Assembly: GCA_015680685.1 (NCBI GenBank)
Contig: MNCI01037805.1
Span: forward strand, 602,159 to 666,158
Length of the DNA stretch: 64,000 bases
Origin: Gnetum montanum
Lineage: Eukaryota > Streptophyta > Gnetopsida > Gnetales > Gnetaceae
Direction of reading: 5' to 3'
Below, piece by piece: positions 11,700-23,549 of this stretch. A program made the position numbers and the translations under genes. Every line of letters begins with the position of its first letter. Positions within the stretch are counted from its first letter, which is position 1. The notes under the pieces were generated by a model. That model was not told the origin of the DNA. It worked only from the letters and a program-made list of their open reading frames with translations, and ran no database searches.

Positions 11700-12850
11700 C
11701 TAGGTAAAACACTTCATGGAGATTAACAAACACCTCTACAAGGTATGTGCCGATGGCTTGGTTTGTTGGTGTGTCCATGATGCTGATCAACTGCATGTTC
11801 TTCAAGATGCTCATGAAGGTCCTTGTGGAGGACACTATGCTAAGAGATGCATAGCCATTAAAATCCTAATGGCAGGGTACTATTGACCAACAATCTTCAA
11901 GGATGCTCACCATTACATCCATTCTTGTGAATGATGCTAACGAGATGGTGGAATGACTACTTGAATAGAGGGAACTCATCAATGGATTCAACCACTGGAA
12001 TCCTTTGACATTTGGGGCATTGATTTCATGGGTCCCATCACATCCATGTTAAATGAAAAGACATACATCATAGTCACGATTGACTATTATATAAAATGGG
12101 AAGAGGTAGCAACCATCAATGACTGTACATCTTCTACTACTACTCGGTTTGTACAACAAAATGTTGTAAATAGGTTTGGTGTGCCACATGCATTAATTTT
12201 TGATAATGGAACTTGCTTTACAAAAAATACTTTTTGAAAGCTCATGAAACACTTGGGTGTTGAACATAAACTCACAACACCCTACCACCCCTAAGCCAAT
12301 GGTCAAGCTAAGGTTACCAATAGGGAAATAACAAGGATTCTAACAAGAACTATTAGAAAATATAGGAAAGACTGGAGCACAAAACTCAACGATGCCCTTT
12401 GGGCCTAGCGCTTAACATGGAAACTTCCTATAGGATATTCTTCCTATGAGCTTGTATATAGGAAATTACCAATACTTCCTATTCAATTTGAGCTCTATAC
12501 ACTTTCAATAGCCTATGACCTTGACCTTAACTTGAGTCTAGCACAGAAAGAAAGACTAATGAATCTCAACCTACTAGATGAAAACCAATTGGTGGCCTTA
12601 TCATCTAACAAGTTGCACAAGGCCTACAACAAAAAGTTCCATGACCTTAAAATCAAAAAAGTCAAATTTCAACCAAGAGATAAGGTTCTCTACTAGAACC
12701 CCACATACATACCTCAACAAACTAAGTTCCAAACATTGTGGGAAGGACACTACATAATTTATGAAACTTTTCTTTTTAGGGCCATGATGATCTACAAACC
12801 TGAGAGTCCAAACAAGAAACAACTGGTTAACATCCAATAAATCAAACCTT
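11700..12850 (+). pseudogene. Integrase remnant, element 1
   Basis: An H2C2 zinc region (HEGPCGGHYAKR...CE.C) is followed by the core: FDIWGIDFMGPI (first Asp at 12022), then RFGVPHALIFDNGTCF (second Asp), then [18 protein letters not shown] (Glu). The C-terminal part (DKVLY, LWEGHYIIYE) has no chromodomain. Stops are scattered through it. The order after RNase H and the spacing match Athila/Tat-like gypsy integrases. Confidence 0.85.
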
Positions 12851-12929
12851 TCCACCAGCATAAGCCACTCATCAAATGGACAACCATGCTCCATATTTTG
12901 GATCTTCTCCTTTCAATTTAGTCATGGGG

Positions 12930-14955
12930 GAGATGGCCACCCATGCTAACCATATAAGAAGCTCATCAGTTTTTCATCTTTTTATTTTACACATTTTAGT
13001 TTTTCATTTTTTTTGTTTTACACATTTTTATTTTACACATTCTTTATTTTGCATCTTCTTATTTTCATGTTATTAATCTTTTCTAATTTTTGTTTTACAC
13101 CATCGCTAGTACATTTGCTATTTCTTGAAAATTTTATACTTTCTTTTATATTTTATTTTTTTTTATTTTATTTTGGTGTGATTTTCTAACTTTTTGTTAA
13201 TAAGTTCCAGGTACAATGGTAATTCATTACTTGATGGTGGTATGTACTATTTTGTTATTTGATTGTTGGTGTTTGGATTCAAGCTTTGAATTTTTTTATT
13301 CATGATTAGGACATGGTTCTTTTCATGCAATAGGCAATGAGTCCACAACATCCACCCATCCATAAACTTTATGGTTTTCCTTGTTTTGGAAACATGCAAT
13401 CCCTTTTTCATTAACGAAACTTTAACAAATTTGTGACTTTGGTAGTTTCTAGAATTGGAAAGGATTCAAAGGTTTGAATAGGGTGTGACTTCAAGGGGAT
13501 TTGGTATTCTTTGTGCCTTTTTGCTTGCTTGGATGCATGTATGTTTTCATAGACTTCTTACCATTCTATGTCAACCAATAAAGGAAGTTGAATAAGTCCT
13601 TGCATGGTGTGGTTCTCATCAAAAAAAAAAACAAACGATGGAAATTCAAAGCACACCCGTTAGATAAAATAAACACATGTATCTTTGCATGGTATGGTTT
13701 CCATTTCAAAAAAAAATAGAAATTCAAAGCGCACTCCTTAGACATAATAAATGGGCTACAAGCACTAGTTATGGGACTAGAAAGACATGTTACCCATAAC
13801 TAAAGGTCCCCTCTAGCTAAGGCCCTTCCTCACTTCGTACTTCTCTTTTCTTCTCTAATGAGGAATGATCGTTGTTCTGTGGGAGCACTCTTGTGTCCTA
13901 GGGGAATGGACTAGTCTTAGAATGGTGATGCGAAGTCATTGAACATGGTTGGTTTTGGTCTGGACTAATGATGGATCCTATCAAGTCATTTAACCATAAA
14001 ATCCACAAGGGACTTCATGTGAACTTAATCAAAAACTCCATTCCACTCTCTCTCATCCATCTATGCTTTCCATGTCTCACCTCACTACTAGTTTCATGTT
14101 CTTGTTCAATGTCCTAGTTTGATATGTCAAAATTATTAGGTAGCTTCTTCTAGGTTTTTGTACTTAATCTTCTATAACCATTAATCATCCACGAGGCCCA
14201 TGGACTCTTTGATTTGAAGTTATGCAAGGGCATAAAAGGCCTATGCCTACTTTGGGGAGGACCACTTGCATATCTTTTGGTTAAGTTAGTTAAGTTCTTT
14301 ACCCTTAGACACTCTTACAATCAAATCTTTTGTTTACCTCATCAATGACATCCAATTGTACACATCTTCATAACATGTTTCAATGCACTTTCCTTTTTAT
14401 TGTTGTGAATTGTTACACCCTCTTCAAATATTTTCTTGTGTTGAACTTTTTCAAATTTAATGGACTACTTATCTATTTTACCTATTTGTCAACCTTCCCA
14501 CTAACACTTCTAAAGGAATAAATATACCACAATTACAACTTAGCCAAGTGTAACCATTGATGAGATAGGGTACTTACCAACTATGCATTACACATTACAT
14601 ACTAATTCACGATTCCATTGTGATTGTAGTGGGAAGCATGGATTGGAAGTGGAACTCTCTTTACCAAGGATGATGCGACAATACCACACAATGAGGATCG
14701 TTCATGATCGCAGGATCTTCTCTTCCACTCATCAACTACCAAGAGGCACTAGATGTTAGTTTGACCTAGGGTACTCACTTCTTTTATCATGAACATCCAA
14801 TTTTGTAAAGAATGTAACTCCATACACTTGGGCACTCAGAGTCTGTCTATTCCATCTGAGTTAGTTTGTATGTCAGTCAATAATCCCATACCTTCAGAAT
14901 ATTTTATAAGGAACTTTTTTCTTCTCTTCTTCACTCAAGGATGAATATTCATTTA
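12930..14955 (+). other. 3' non-coding region of element 1
   Basis: It begins at the block TTTAGTCATGGGGGAGATGG (12916), shared with element 2 (minus, 17718), and contains the block GGGCAT...CTTTGGGGAGGACC...ACTTGCA at about 14228-14272. That block recurs at 16449-16490 (minus) and 29495-29550. It ends in the ATAATCCCATACC and GTCATGGGGGTA blocks before the LTR. No coding frame is convincing. Confidence 0.7.
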
Positions 14956-14967
14956 GTCATGGGGGTA
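14956..14967 (+). promoter_or_regulatory. Polypurine-like tract before 3' LTR of element 1
   Basis: GTCATGGGGGTA immediately precedes the LTR. The same string occurs before the 3' LTRs at 2027 and 30431, which supports a plus-strand priming role. It is short on purines compared with classic tracts. Confidence 0.55.
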
Positions 14968-15542
14968 TGATGAATCACATTTTTCATNNNNNNNNNNNNN
15001 NNNNNNNNNNNNNNNNNNNNNNNNNNNNNNNNNNNNNNNNNNNNNNNNNNNNNNNNNNNNNNNNNNNNNNNNNNNNNNNNNNNNNNNNNNNNNNNNNNNN
15101 NNNNNNNNNNNNNNNNNNNNNNNNNNNNNNNNNNNNNNNNNNNNNNNNNNNNNNNNNNNNCCAGCAATGCTTAACGTTTGGTAACCCAGCAACATTATAT
15201 GTGTTCAGGATGTGTCTATGAAAGTGGGATGGGTACTTGTGTTAGGTTAGCTAAGCAGTAAATGAATTAAATCTTAAATTACTCTACCTTTCATTCTTGT
15301 TGTAGGTGATTAAATCTATCAAACATAAAATGATAAAAATCATGCACCTCAATTACACTTAAACCACACCCTTGAGCTTCACAAGTGTAGTTGGGAAGAC
15401 AACAAATGTTCTCAACATTCATTTCACTTCCTAAAGGAACTAGTGCACTAGAGAACTATAGGTGCATGGAATTTGACTAGATCACATGTGAACACCTTAG
15501 TGATTCATATGGTTGGGTGTAGGAGTACCTCACCGCTCATCA
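14968..15542 (+). repeat. 3' LTR of element 1, with assembly gap
   Basis: Starts TGATGAATCAC and ends CTCATCA. It holds 173 Ns, whereas the matching part of the 5' LTR (5755-6183) is 429 bp. The true LTR is therefore probably about 830 bp. Confidence 0.85.
14988..15160. other. Assembly gap (173 N)
   Basis: Run of N inside the 3' LTR. Coding frames called across it are artefacts. Confidence 0.99.
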
Positions 15543-15547
15543 TTGAG
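15543..15547 (+). repeat. Target-site duplication TTGAG, right
   Basis: Matches 5730-5734. Confidence 0.85.
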
Positions 15548-16130
15548 CTCAAAATATTTGGACAATTTCTAATTAGATTGAATTGGAATAGTTTTATTAC
15601 AAAGTTTTTTCTCGTGTCAATTTATCTTGCTTAAATATTTGAGATTCCACACAAATTTTCTTTCTTTTCTTTCTCCTTCTAAATCCATTTAATCTTGCTC
15701 TATTTCTAGTTTTCTTGTGGAAGTTTCTCTCTATGGGAAATTAGGAGTAGATTGGAAAAATTATGTTCAAAAGTAGTTGCAAAATTTTATTTGTTGTAAG
15801 TAGCACACTGTAGGGATTGTATAGGCTAAGTTATTGAACAAAATAGAAATCTTCAACAATGCACAACATTTGACAAAGTGAGTTGAATCTCTTTTATGAT
15901 AGTCGATTACAGTTTCATACACAACCCAACCATTTCAACATTCACAACAACAAACACATACTCATGATTAGTTTTTTTTATAAAATACTAAGTCTATTTG
16001 GAGATATCTGGGCCTTGGTGTTGCTAGAGACCCACAAGCACCTAAACCCTATTTGAAAAACACCTTTGATCCCATGACTTCCCAAGGTCACGAGACTTGA
16101 AGGCTAACCCACATTGGTCATCTGATCCCA
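15548..16130. other. Intergenic, pre-insertion target of element 1
   Basis: AT-rich, no gene recognised. It was contiguous with 2913-5734 before element 1 inserted. The boundary with the minus-strand element 2 is not resolved. Confidence 0.4.
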
Positions 16131-18289
16131 AATGGTTGCTAACATTTTTGAGGATGAAAAATGAATCATGTCAAATTTTTGGAAGGTAGAAAGCATGTTC
16201 AAAGGATCTTGAGATATACATTATGCATATTTTTTGAGAATTTGGCATAGAAAGTTCATAAAGAAGGAATCTCAGGCTATGAAAATTCATGAAGTGTGGA
16301 TAAGATGGATGAGAAAGGTAATGAGTTCATGTTGTTAGAATAGATAGTTGAATGATATGGGAAGTTTTTATTGACATTAATTGATGTTGGAAGGCTCAAG
16401 ATGATGTGGAATCACTTGGTAGGTATAAGATACAATAGTTATACAAGTGGGTCCTCCCCAAAGCAGGCTCCAATTCTTAATGCCCTTGTATAACCACACT
16501 TAGAACTTTCCTTTGGCACTTAAGGAGTTGAATGTAACACATTCTTGTTAAGCAAAACACACAAGTTAGTATCACCAAGTTAGGAAAATTATGCTATGTT
16601 GCACAAAACCACAAGTTATGATCATTTATATAGTGAGATGAAATGGACTTAGAAGGGATTGCAAAAATCGAGACATGAGGTATCTTACCATAGGAATAAA
16701 AAATTCTTGTGTTTTATTAGTGGTTAAAGTAATCATTAGCCTTTCTTTCCAAGATTCAAACCAAGTCCAAACCACATTTCAGTGACATCATATTGTTTCA
16801 CCTCTTGGAATTACAACTGTAAGACTACCACTATTGCTAGGAGTATTATCACTTAGTGTATTGTCCAAGGGAGGAGTTTGTTTATAGTACACATTATTAT
16901 TATTGATTCCTAAGAAGCCACCTACCTTTAGGCATGGCTAACATGTATTTCTAGTGGGACTCCCAAAAATCTAGTCTATGCATGAGCTTTATATTTTGTT
17001 TATTTGTGGCAACCTTACCAAAGGACTACCTTTATGCATGGGTAATATGTCTTTCCAATGACATGGTAAGGAAGCACTTATTGTACTCTTACTCTCATTT
17101 TTTGTTAGATGTACAATGATATAATACAACCTAAGCAACAAGATAAAACTAACAGAAGTAATCTAAGAGAATCCACAAATCCCCTAGATGTGAAACCCTT
17201 GACATTTCCTCTTAGATCTTCTCTTTTTAGTCCAAGCAAAATGATCACAAATTTATTCTTAGTTTTATGATGGAAAGAATATCATTATGGACATGGTAAT
17301 AACCTCTTATTAATGGAATGGATGGATGGATGTTGTGGTCTCATTGTTCAACTAATTAGTCCCTTATGTCTTGATAACATAGAAAAATCTTCACTTTATT
17401 AGACTACATCTTGCCTTATTCTATGTGTTTTATTAATAATCAAAATTATTTACAAAGGTTATGAAACAAAGTATGAAAAAGATGGTAAGAATTGGAAAAA
17501 GATGTAAAGAATGAAAAATGTCAAATAATGAAAATCATTAAAGAATTGAAAAATGTGAAAGAGTATCAAAATTTAAGAAATAAAAAAGTATAAAAGAATG
17601 GAAAAATTTGTATCCAAAAATGTGAAAAGGTATCTCTAGAAATTAAAAATCAAAAAGAATTGTAAAATAAAAAATGGAAAAACACTTATTAATTCTAGAA
17701 TCAAGATAAGGTGTCTCCCCCATGACTAAGCTCATTGGTGAGTGTTCGGAAAATGTACTCTAGGTCTCTTGGATCATACACTCTAGGTGGTTCACATACC
17801 ATTCTTATTGATTTAACTTTTTGATTATCATTCCAAGTAATATTAATTGTAACAAAATCATGATCATCTAAGTTTTTATTTTTTTTCCTAATGGTGTATG
17901 ATTGTGATTTAATAGTTTCATTTTTGGGTCCTTAGTTGGGTTCATTTTCTTAGGATGGGAATTTATAAGTGAATCAAATTGTTCCATGCATATTTTGGAC
18001 AGTTTAACATTCTCAATTGTTAGCCACTAGGTGTCTTTTGGTTTAATGGGTGCTATTCTCTCTTGTGTGCACACTTGTTTTTCACATTTGTTGTGGACTA
18101 GTGTAATGACTATGTTGACATTTTGAATGGTCAATCCACAACTACACCCTTTTTTATCAGTAGTAATGCATGGAATCCGCTATGTGTGTATGGCTCTATG
18201 CTTGTCTTCCTTGGAAATTTCAATAGATAAATCTCCCATACTTAGCTTAGCATCAATTTTGATCCCCATGATAATTGGAAATTCCTTAT

Positions 18290-18560
18290 CTTTATTTTTC
18301 ACATTGATTACAAGAAAGTATGTTGGATAAGACCACCCATTGATAGTGATTACTACATCCTCTATTTGCCCTAATGGAATGCTGATAGATTAATCTGCAA
18401 GATCTAACTAGATGTTGCACTCCTTTAAGGGTGGTAGGTTCCATGCTTGATATGTTTCATAAGAGATCAAATTTACCCTAGAACTTGAGCCTAATAGAGC
18501 TTTGGATGGCAAATTTCCAACTACTCATAAATAACTCAAAGGAACTTTTGGATCAATTCT
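18290..18560 (-). pseudogene. Protease remnant, element 2
   Basis: The minus frame reads KALLGSSSRVNLISYETYQA, then WNLPPLKECNI, INGWSYPTYFLVINVKNK and FPIIMG. The catalytic D is lost (LLGSSS). Homologous to 9370-9640. Confidence 0.72.
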
Positions 18561-19559
18561 TTTCTTAGGGAGTGGTCCTGCCTTTACCTACTCTATAACT
18601 ATTTTTGTAAGCATGACAGTTTGCATGTTTGTGTTGGATGATGAAGGAAGCTTGTTTTTGGTAAGAGAATCTATTGTAGGATAAGCTAGTTCCAATGAAG
18701 TCCTAATTCTACCAACCTTTGCACGACCTGTCCTAAGAAAGGATGTTTCTTTGTCTAACCCTTAGTGCTATTGGTAAGATCCTCTATCTATATATTTTCA
18801 GCCCTTGTAGTTATTCTCTATTGTGGTTGTGATTGTAATTCCCCTTGCATAATGGGTGGTGGCACTAGTGTTAAAGGATTTGGATGTTGGCTTGAAGAAT
18901 CTACTACTTGTGGATGTATGTACAAGTTTGGATCTATTCTTGGCAGCACTGGTTTGTGGTACTTGGTGGGGTAGTATTGTGGAGTTTGGACAGTAGCATT
19001 ACCAAGAGAGATTGGATGTTGAACATAGTATTCATAAGGATCTAGCTATCAATATGGAAACTATTGACATTGTGGTGGCATGGCCCACAATTGGTATTTT
19101 TGCCACTATTGATAGTGTTGTTCTTGTGGTTGTGGCAAAGCTCTACTAGGATAGTACGTGGATTGGAAGTTTTGCTTGTAGTTACCTTGAGGATAATGTA
19201 ACCTTTTGGGCATCTATTTTTTTAAAAAAAATCTAGGATTAAGTGCATATGTTCCTATCTTCTATAGTTATATCATGACTAGACAACATCCCTTGGAATG
19301 TTTGTATTGACACATAGCACATCCTTCCTCATTAATAAAGCTTATGTCTGAACACTTAGCCACTCAATCCACTTTGTCCTTTCATCCAAAATATTTCTTC
19401 TTTTTCTTATCTTTGCCCTTTCCAAAGGCTTTCTCTACTCTCTCCTCCACAATCTTTAGGGATATTGTACATCTATCATTGACTGAGTTCCACATTTTTG
19501 CTACCTGTGCTACTATATCAATGATAGATTTTCTTCTAAATTTCTTGATCTAAGGTCTC

Positions 19560-20170
19560 ATCCTCCTCTATGTCACAAACTCATGCATTCCTTTTCCTAA
19601 TATATGGGTCTCTATTATACTCTTCAACTAATTCTCTTTTTTGTAATTTACCTTTCTCCTTGGCCACTTGATCAATTAATCTCTAGATTCAATAGGCAAT
19701 CATTTCAGATAGTCAGCCTTGGGCATAAATTCCAAGGGTCTCTATGGTCTTGTTTTATAACCCATCTACAATGTGTCACAGTTGCTTCTGCTATGAGAAT
19801 CCATAGCCTAAGCATCTGTACAGTAGTGAATAGTATCTACCCATTGCCACATTAATGGTTTCATGAGTCCTTGCTTCCAACCTTAGATTTCTTTCCTTAA
19901 GTTAGACACCCATGAGTGGGTTTGGTACTTATTGTTAAACATCTCTAGCATGGTACTCCATCTTTTGATTGATTCATGTTTAAGTGATCTATACGAGCTC
20001 TCTACCTCTTTCACAAGTATTCTTGGGAACAACTTTAACTTCTACCGATTACTTCAATGTTTTGTAGGGCACAAGCATTGTGGAAAGCTTAGAGGTGGTT
20101 TTGTGGATTAGCATGACAGCCACCTTCAAATCTTGACATGTTATTCATATCAAACTATTTGATACAACTG
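19560..20170 (-). pseudogene. Gag capsid remnant, element 2
   Basis: The minus frame reads ANPQNHL.AFHNACALQNIE, homologous to element 1's DPQNHLQAFQDACALQNIE. It is preceded by an Arg/Asp/His-rich stretch (20260-20450) and interrupted by stops. Confidence 0.7.
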
Positions 20171-20829
20171 CCCCTCACGTGCTTGGTTGGTATGTGTATA
20201 GCTTCCTAGATGTTTATTATGCTTTGGGTTTCCATTAAGGGTTCATCATCATGATCAGGTTCATGTGCTCTATTGTAGTGGTTTACCCTTTTGTGCTCAT
20301 ACCTTTCACGATCCTCTCTTTGATCCCTTCATCTTCTTTGCTCATATCCTTCATCTTCTAAATCAGAGTGTCTTGAATGATGGTCGTGAGTCCTTCTTTC
20401 TTCTCTATCATAATCTTGATACCTGTATCTTCTTCTGTTAGGGTCCATCGACGATTATGATGAGGCGGATGAGGTAGTAGGAGAATGATGCCAGCTTGTT
20501 CTCCTTTCATGACTCCTACGTTCTCCTTATAAGGCCTAATAGAAACTCTTGGCCTTGAGTCTTTCTTACACTTTGAGACAGTAACCTCCCTCCTAGGTGT
20601 CTCTACTAGAGTGGAATGAAGTTGAACTTTGCCAAGTTCCCTAATTTTGATTATAGGTGTTTTTGGTGGAGTTGTTCTGTGATGAATTCATCAGCATCAA
20701 GTTCTTCCAAGATAATGAAAGCGTTGACCTAATTCCTTTGTTATGAATATGTTTGATTTCCATAGCAACATTTCCTCATTTATTCCTTTGTGAATTCATA
20801 AGGTCCTATCATGTAATGAGTCACATGAT

Positions 20830-21103
20830 ATCCTTCCTGAATTTGGTCCAAATGCATTCCCCTTAAGGCAGCTTGAAGCATGCTAAGTCCTACACATTTT
20901 GGAGGTAGAACTATGTTGCCTTGCATGTCTCTCCACCTCATTTGTCTATCCTAATGGAAAGTAAAATCTAGATGATAAGGATCAATGTGACCATAAGTGA
21001 TTCTTGTTTGCATTGGCATCCCCCATTCTTCTTCTTCGTTGATTTTGTTATTTCTTCTCTATGGTTCCTTAATAAGTGATGTTGTATTCTTGTTTGAAGC
21101 CAT
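20830..21103 (-). pseudogene. Gag N-terminal remnant, element 2
   Basis: ATG at 21103 (minus) opens MASNKNTTSLIKEP, then stops. Downstream RQMRWRDMQGNIVLPP parallels the block after 6840 in element 1. Confidence 0.55.
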
Positions 21104-21234
21104 GTTATGGTTTAAATGTTTTTTTAAGTGTGCTTACTTCAAAGTTATGAATTTTAACATTGAATTTTGATACAACAAACTTTATGAAATAAATTACTTA
21201 GCATACATTAACTAATCCCTGGCAACAACACCAA

Positions 21235-22076
21235 TGATGAGCGGTGGAGAAATCCAACACCCAACCATACAAGTCACAAGTGTTTCACATGCGACCAGAT
21301 CATAATTTGCGGACGAGGCAATGTGATTATGCTAGTAATTAGATTAAGTCTGTGACCATTGTCTTCCCACATGAGCTAGTAAAACCTATGGGCATGGTTT
21401 AACTCATAGTGAGGTATATGATATGTTGGTGTTGTAGGGCCATTGTTACTCCTAGTGAACATGGTAAACTAAAAAGAGTTTCTAAGTCTATAGTCTAACT
21501 AAAATAGTAAACAAATCTATTCTATCCTAAGATGATGAGTATCTAGTCCTAAAATTTCATACACACCTTGGGCTTTATGTAACTACTATTGGGATTACCA
21601 AGTACTTCACTATTGGGTGAACCAAGTGATAGCACTACTGGGTCATCAAGCAACTACACTTAAGTGCTCAAGATCAATCAAACTCATTCCACTTAACAAC
21701 AGTAATGGTAAAGTGCATGAAAAAGTAAACATTAACTAAGAAAACAATAAATATTTGTCTAAGTAAAATATTAAACTAGAAGAATGCTACAATATTATGA
21801 AATAGCTTGATCTTTATTTCTAGTCACACTTGTGCCAAGTACAAGATGCTCAAATAAAGACTCCATACACTACGTCACATTGTATTGTGAGCATTCACAT
21901 TTCTAAGTGCCTAGAACTAAAATCATGAAAACAAACTAAAAGAGTCTAGTTACTATGGAATGAAAACTTATGTTGATCCATGTGCCTAAATTTTATAATC
22001 ATAGGTTGGCATACATCCCGCGATATCGCATATACGACAATGTACCTAGTGCTATGATATCAAAGCTACGATATCA
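21235..22076 (-). repeat. 5' LTR of element 2 (minus strand)
   Basis: Ends GCTCATCA (minus) directly before the primer site. It contains TGGAGTCTTTATTTGAGCAT and TAGAAATAAAGATC blocks that parallel the R-region blocks of elements 1 and 3. The start, TGATATCG, is inferred from the family length of about 840 bp and from the end of LINE similarity at about 22085. Confidence 0.75.
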
Positions 22077-22084
22077 TAGTCCTT

Positions 22085-23335
22085 GAGAAACTTGAATTTA
22101 TCACCACTCCAAGCATTCCTCTAATATTTGTATTGTGCAATTCATCTTTTCTTGTAACATTTAAAATTCATCTAAGCATTTGCATTTCTACTACACTAAA
22201 TTTTTATTTGTGCCTTTTTTGTATGGTTCAAAATTTAGTGCCATATAAGATAACACGCTTAGCTACTATCCTGTAAATTTTTTTCTTTAGTTTTATGGAG
22301 ATTCTTTTATTGCATAAAATAATATTATCATGTCTCATTTTGACCATCTTGTTTCAATTCTATTTCTTATATCTTTATCAATTTTACTATCTAATTGAAG
22401 CATTGACCCTAGGTAGCAAAATTGTTTGCAATAAGGGACTTTTGACCCTAAATTATCACTTTTGTTTCACCATTGTTTATGTTTTTATTGAAATTATATT
22501 CTATATATTTTATCTTACTCCTATTGATTCTAGAGCATGTCTCCACTTTTTTATTATAGAAGCAATATTTTCTCAAGCTATATTTACCAACATAAAATCT
22601 TCTACAAACAACATAAGGGACTTCATCCAATATTTCCTTTGTACTTCATCCATAATAATAACAAATAGGTACAAGCTAAGTGCAAACATGTAATGTAGAC
22701 CTACTATGACTAGTAAATCATATGTGATTCCACAAGCTATTCTCATTTAAGTGATAGCTCCTTCATACATATCTTGAATCATTTTAATGTAATTATTAAG
22801 AATATTATTCCTTCACAAGGCCCACAAATAATATCTCTAAACACTATATTAGATGCTTTTTCCAAGTTAATAAAGATCATATGTAGGTTTTCTCTATGTT
22901 TTCTAAATTTCTTTATTAATTCTCATATTAAGAAAATAGCCTTTATTGCAAATCTTCCTAACATAAATCAAAATTGATTTTTGGATACCATTGACTCAAG
23001 CTTAAGATGTTGCTCTATGACCTTCTCCTAAAGCTATATAGTATGCCTCATTAGCTTAATCTTTCTATAGTTTGCATAATTTTTTACATCTCCTTTATTC
23101 TTATGGGTGGGAGCAATGGTGGGTCTTCCTTCAATTTTTAAGCATGTCACTATTCTTCAACATTTTGTTAAATAATTGTATTAACTATGAAACTCCTATT
23201 ACTCCTAATGCTTTCCCAGCTTTCATAGGAATATTACTTGGTTCAATAGTGATGAGAAAATTAGCTACTATAACCCCTAAATTTGGTCTAAACCATTGGC
23301 TATCTTCATGTGTGGGTATGAATTATCTTTGATTT
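22085..23335 (-). pseudogene. RTE-type LINE reverse transcriptase remnant (minus)
   Basis: Read on the minus strand with frame changes. Blocks are IPMKAGKALGVIGV, LIQLFNKMLKN, NKGDVKNYANYRKIKLMRH, IKMIQDMYEGAIT, MDEV near the catalytic region, then ESIGVR, and finally VILYGTKF...EMQMLRWI, TRKDELHN and NIRGMLGV. This series matches RT to C-terminal blocks of plant RTE elements. It ends abruptly where element 2's LTR begins, so it was probably the insertion target. Full of stops. Confidence 0.82.
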
Positions 23336-23544
23336 GGGTACTTCAAACTTATGTTGGTGTTTAAGAAGGCCCAAGGATTGAGTGTTGAATGTTGCTTGAT
23401 GGTTGAAATGGATTGCTATTGGAATGTTTTGGCACTTGGAGACATCTTGACCAAAATTATTGAACTAATTGGCAAGATGTCTTAGATCAATGAGACTACT
23501 TGGCAAGAAACATTGACACTTACAGTGAGATGTCTAACTTAGAA
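23336..23544. other. Flank with GACATCTTG motifs
   Basis: No gene. Contains GAGACATCTTGACC at about 23439 and its inverse GCAAGATGTCTTAG at about 23473. These are the same words as in the array at 53.8-54.05 kb, so this may be a fragment of the same repeat. Confidence 0.45.
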
Positions 23545-23549
23545 CATGG
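23545..23549 (+). repeat. Target-site duplication CATGG, left
   Basis: Matches CATGG at 31850-31854, outside the solo LTR. Confidence 0.8.

Larger units (their letters stand above)
5735..15542 (+). mobile_element. Gypsy LTR retrotransposon, element 1 (decayed, complete order)
   Basis: 5' LTR 5735-6565, Asp-tRNA-like primer site, gag remnant, protease, RT, RNase H, integrase, about 2 kb of 3' non-coding DNA, then 3' LTR 14968-15542 with TTGAG duplications outside. Gag-pro-RT-RH-INT order with no chromodomain after integrase, together with a primer site resembling that of Athila/Tat elements, places it in the non-chromovirus Ty3/gypsy branch. Every coding part has stops and frameshifts, so it is not autonomous now. 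Confidence 0.9.
16130..22076 (-). mobile_element. Gypsy element 2, minus strand, gag-pro only, 3' end missing
   Basis: Reading the minus strand: LTR 22076-21235, primer site TTGGTGTTGTTGCCAGGGAT at 21234-21215, gag, protease, then a direct jump to the post-integrase block TTAGTCATGGGGGAGA (17718) and about 1.5 kb of 3' non-coding DNA with the CTTTGGGGAGGACC block. RT, RNase H and integrase are absent. No 3' LTR is visible on the minus strand below 16130, so the element is 3'-truncated. It has the same family features as element 1. Confidence 0.82.

Noticed and set aside
12876-13076. Hydrophobic plus-strand frame after integrase as an envelope-like gene
   Set aside because: It is a Phe/His-rich translation of a T-rich non-coding stretch; no signal peptide-like start or conserved block.
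14949-15221. Open frames across 14949-15221 on both strands
   Set aside because: They consist mostly of N and are artefacts of the assembly gap.
22295-22693. 132-codon plus-strand frame, hydrophobic, as a membrane protein
   Set aside because: It is the antisense of the RTE LINE remnant; hydrophobicity comes from AT-rich antisense codons.
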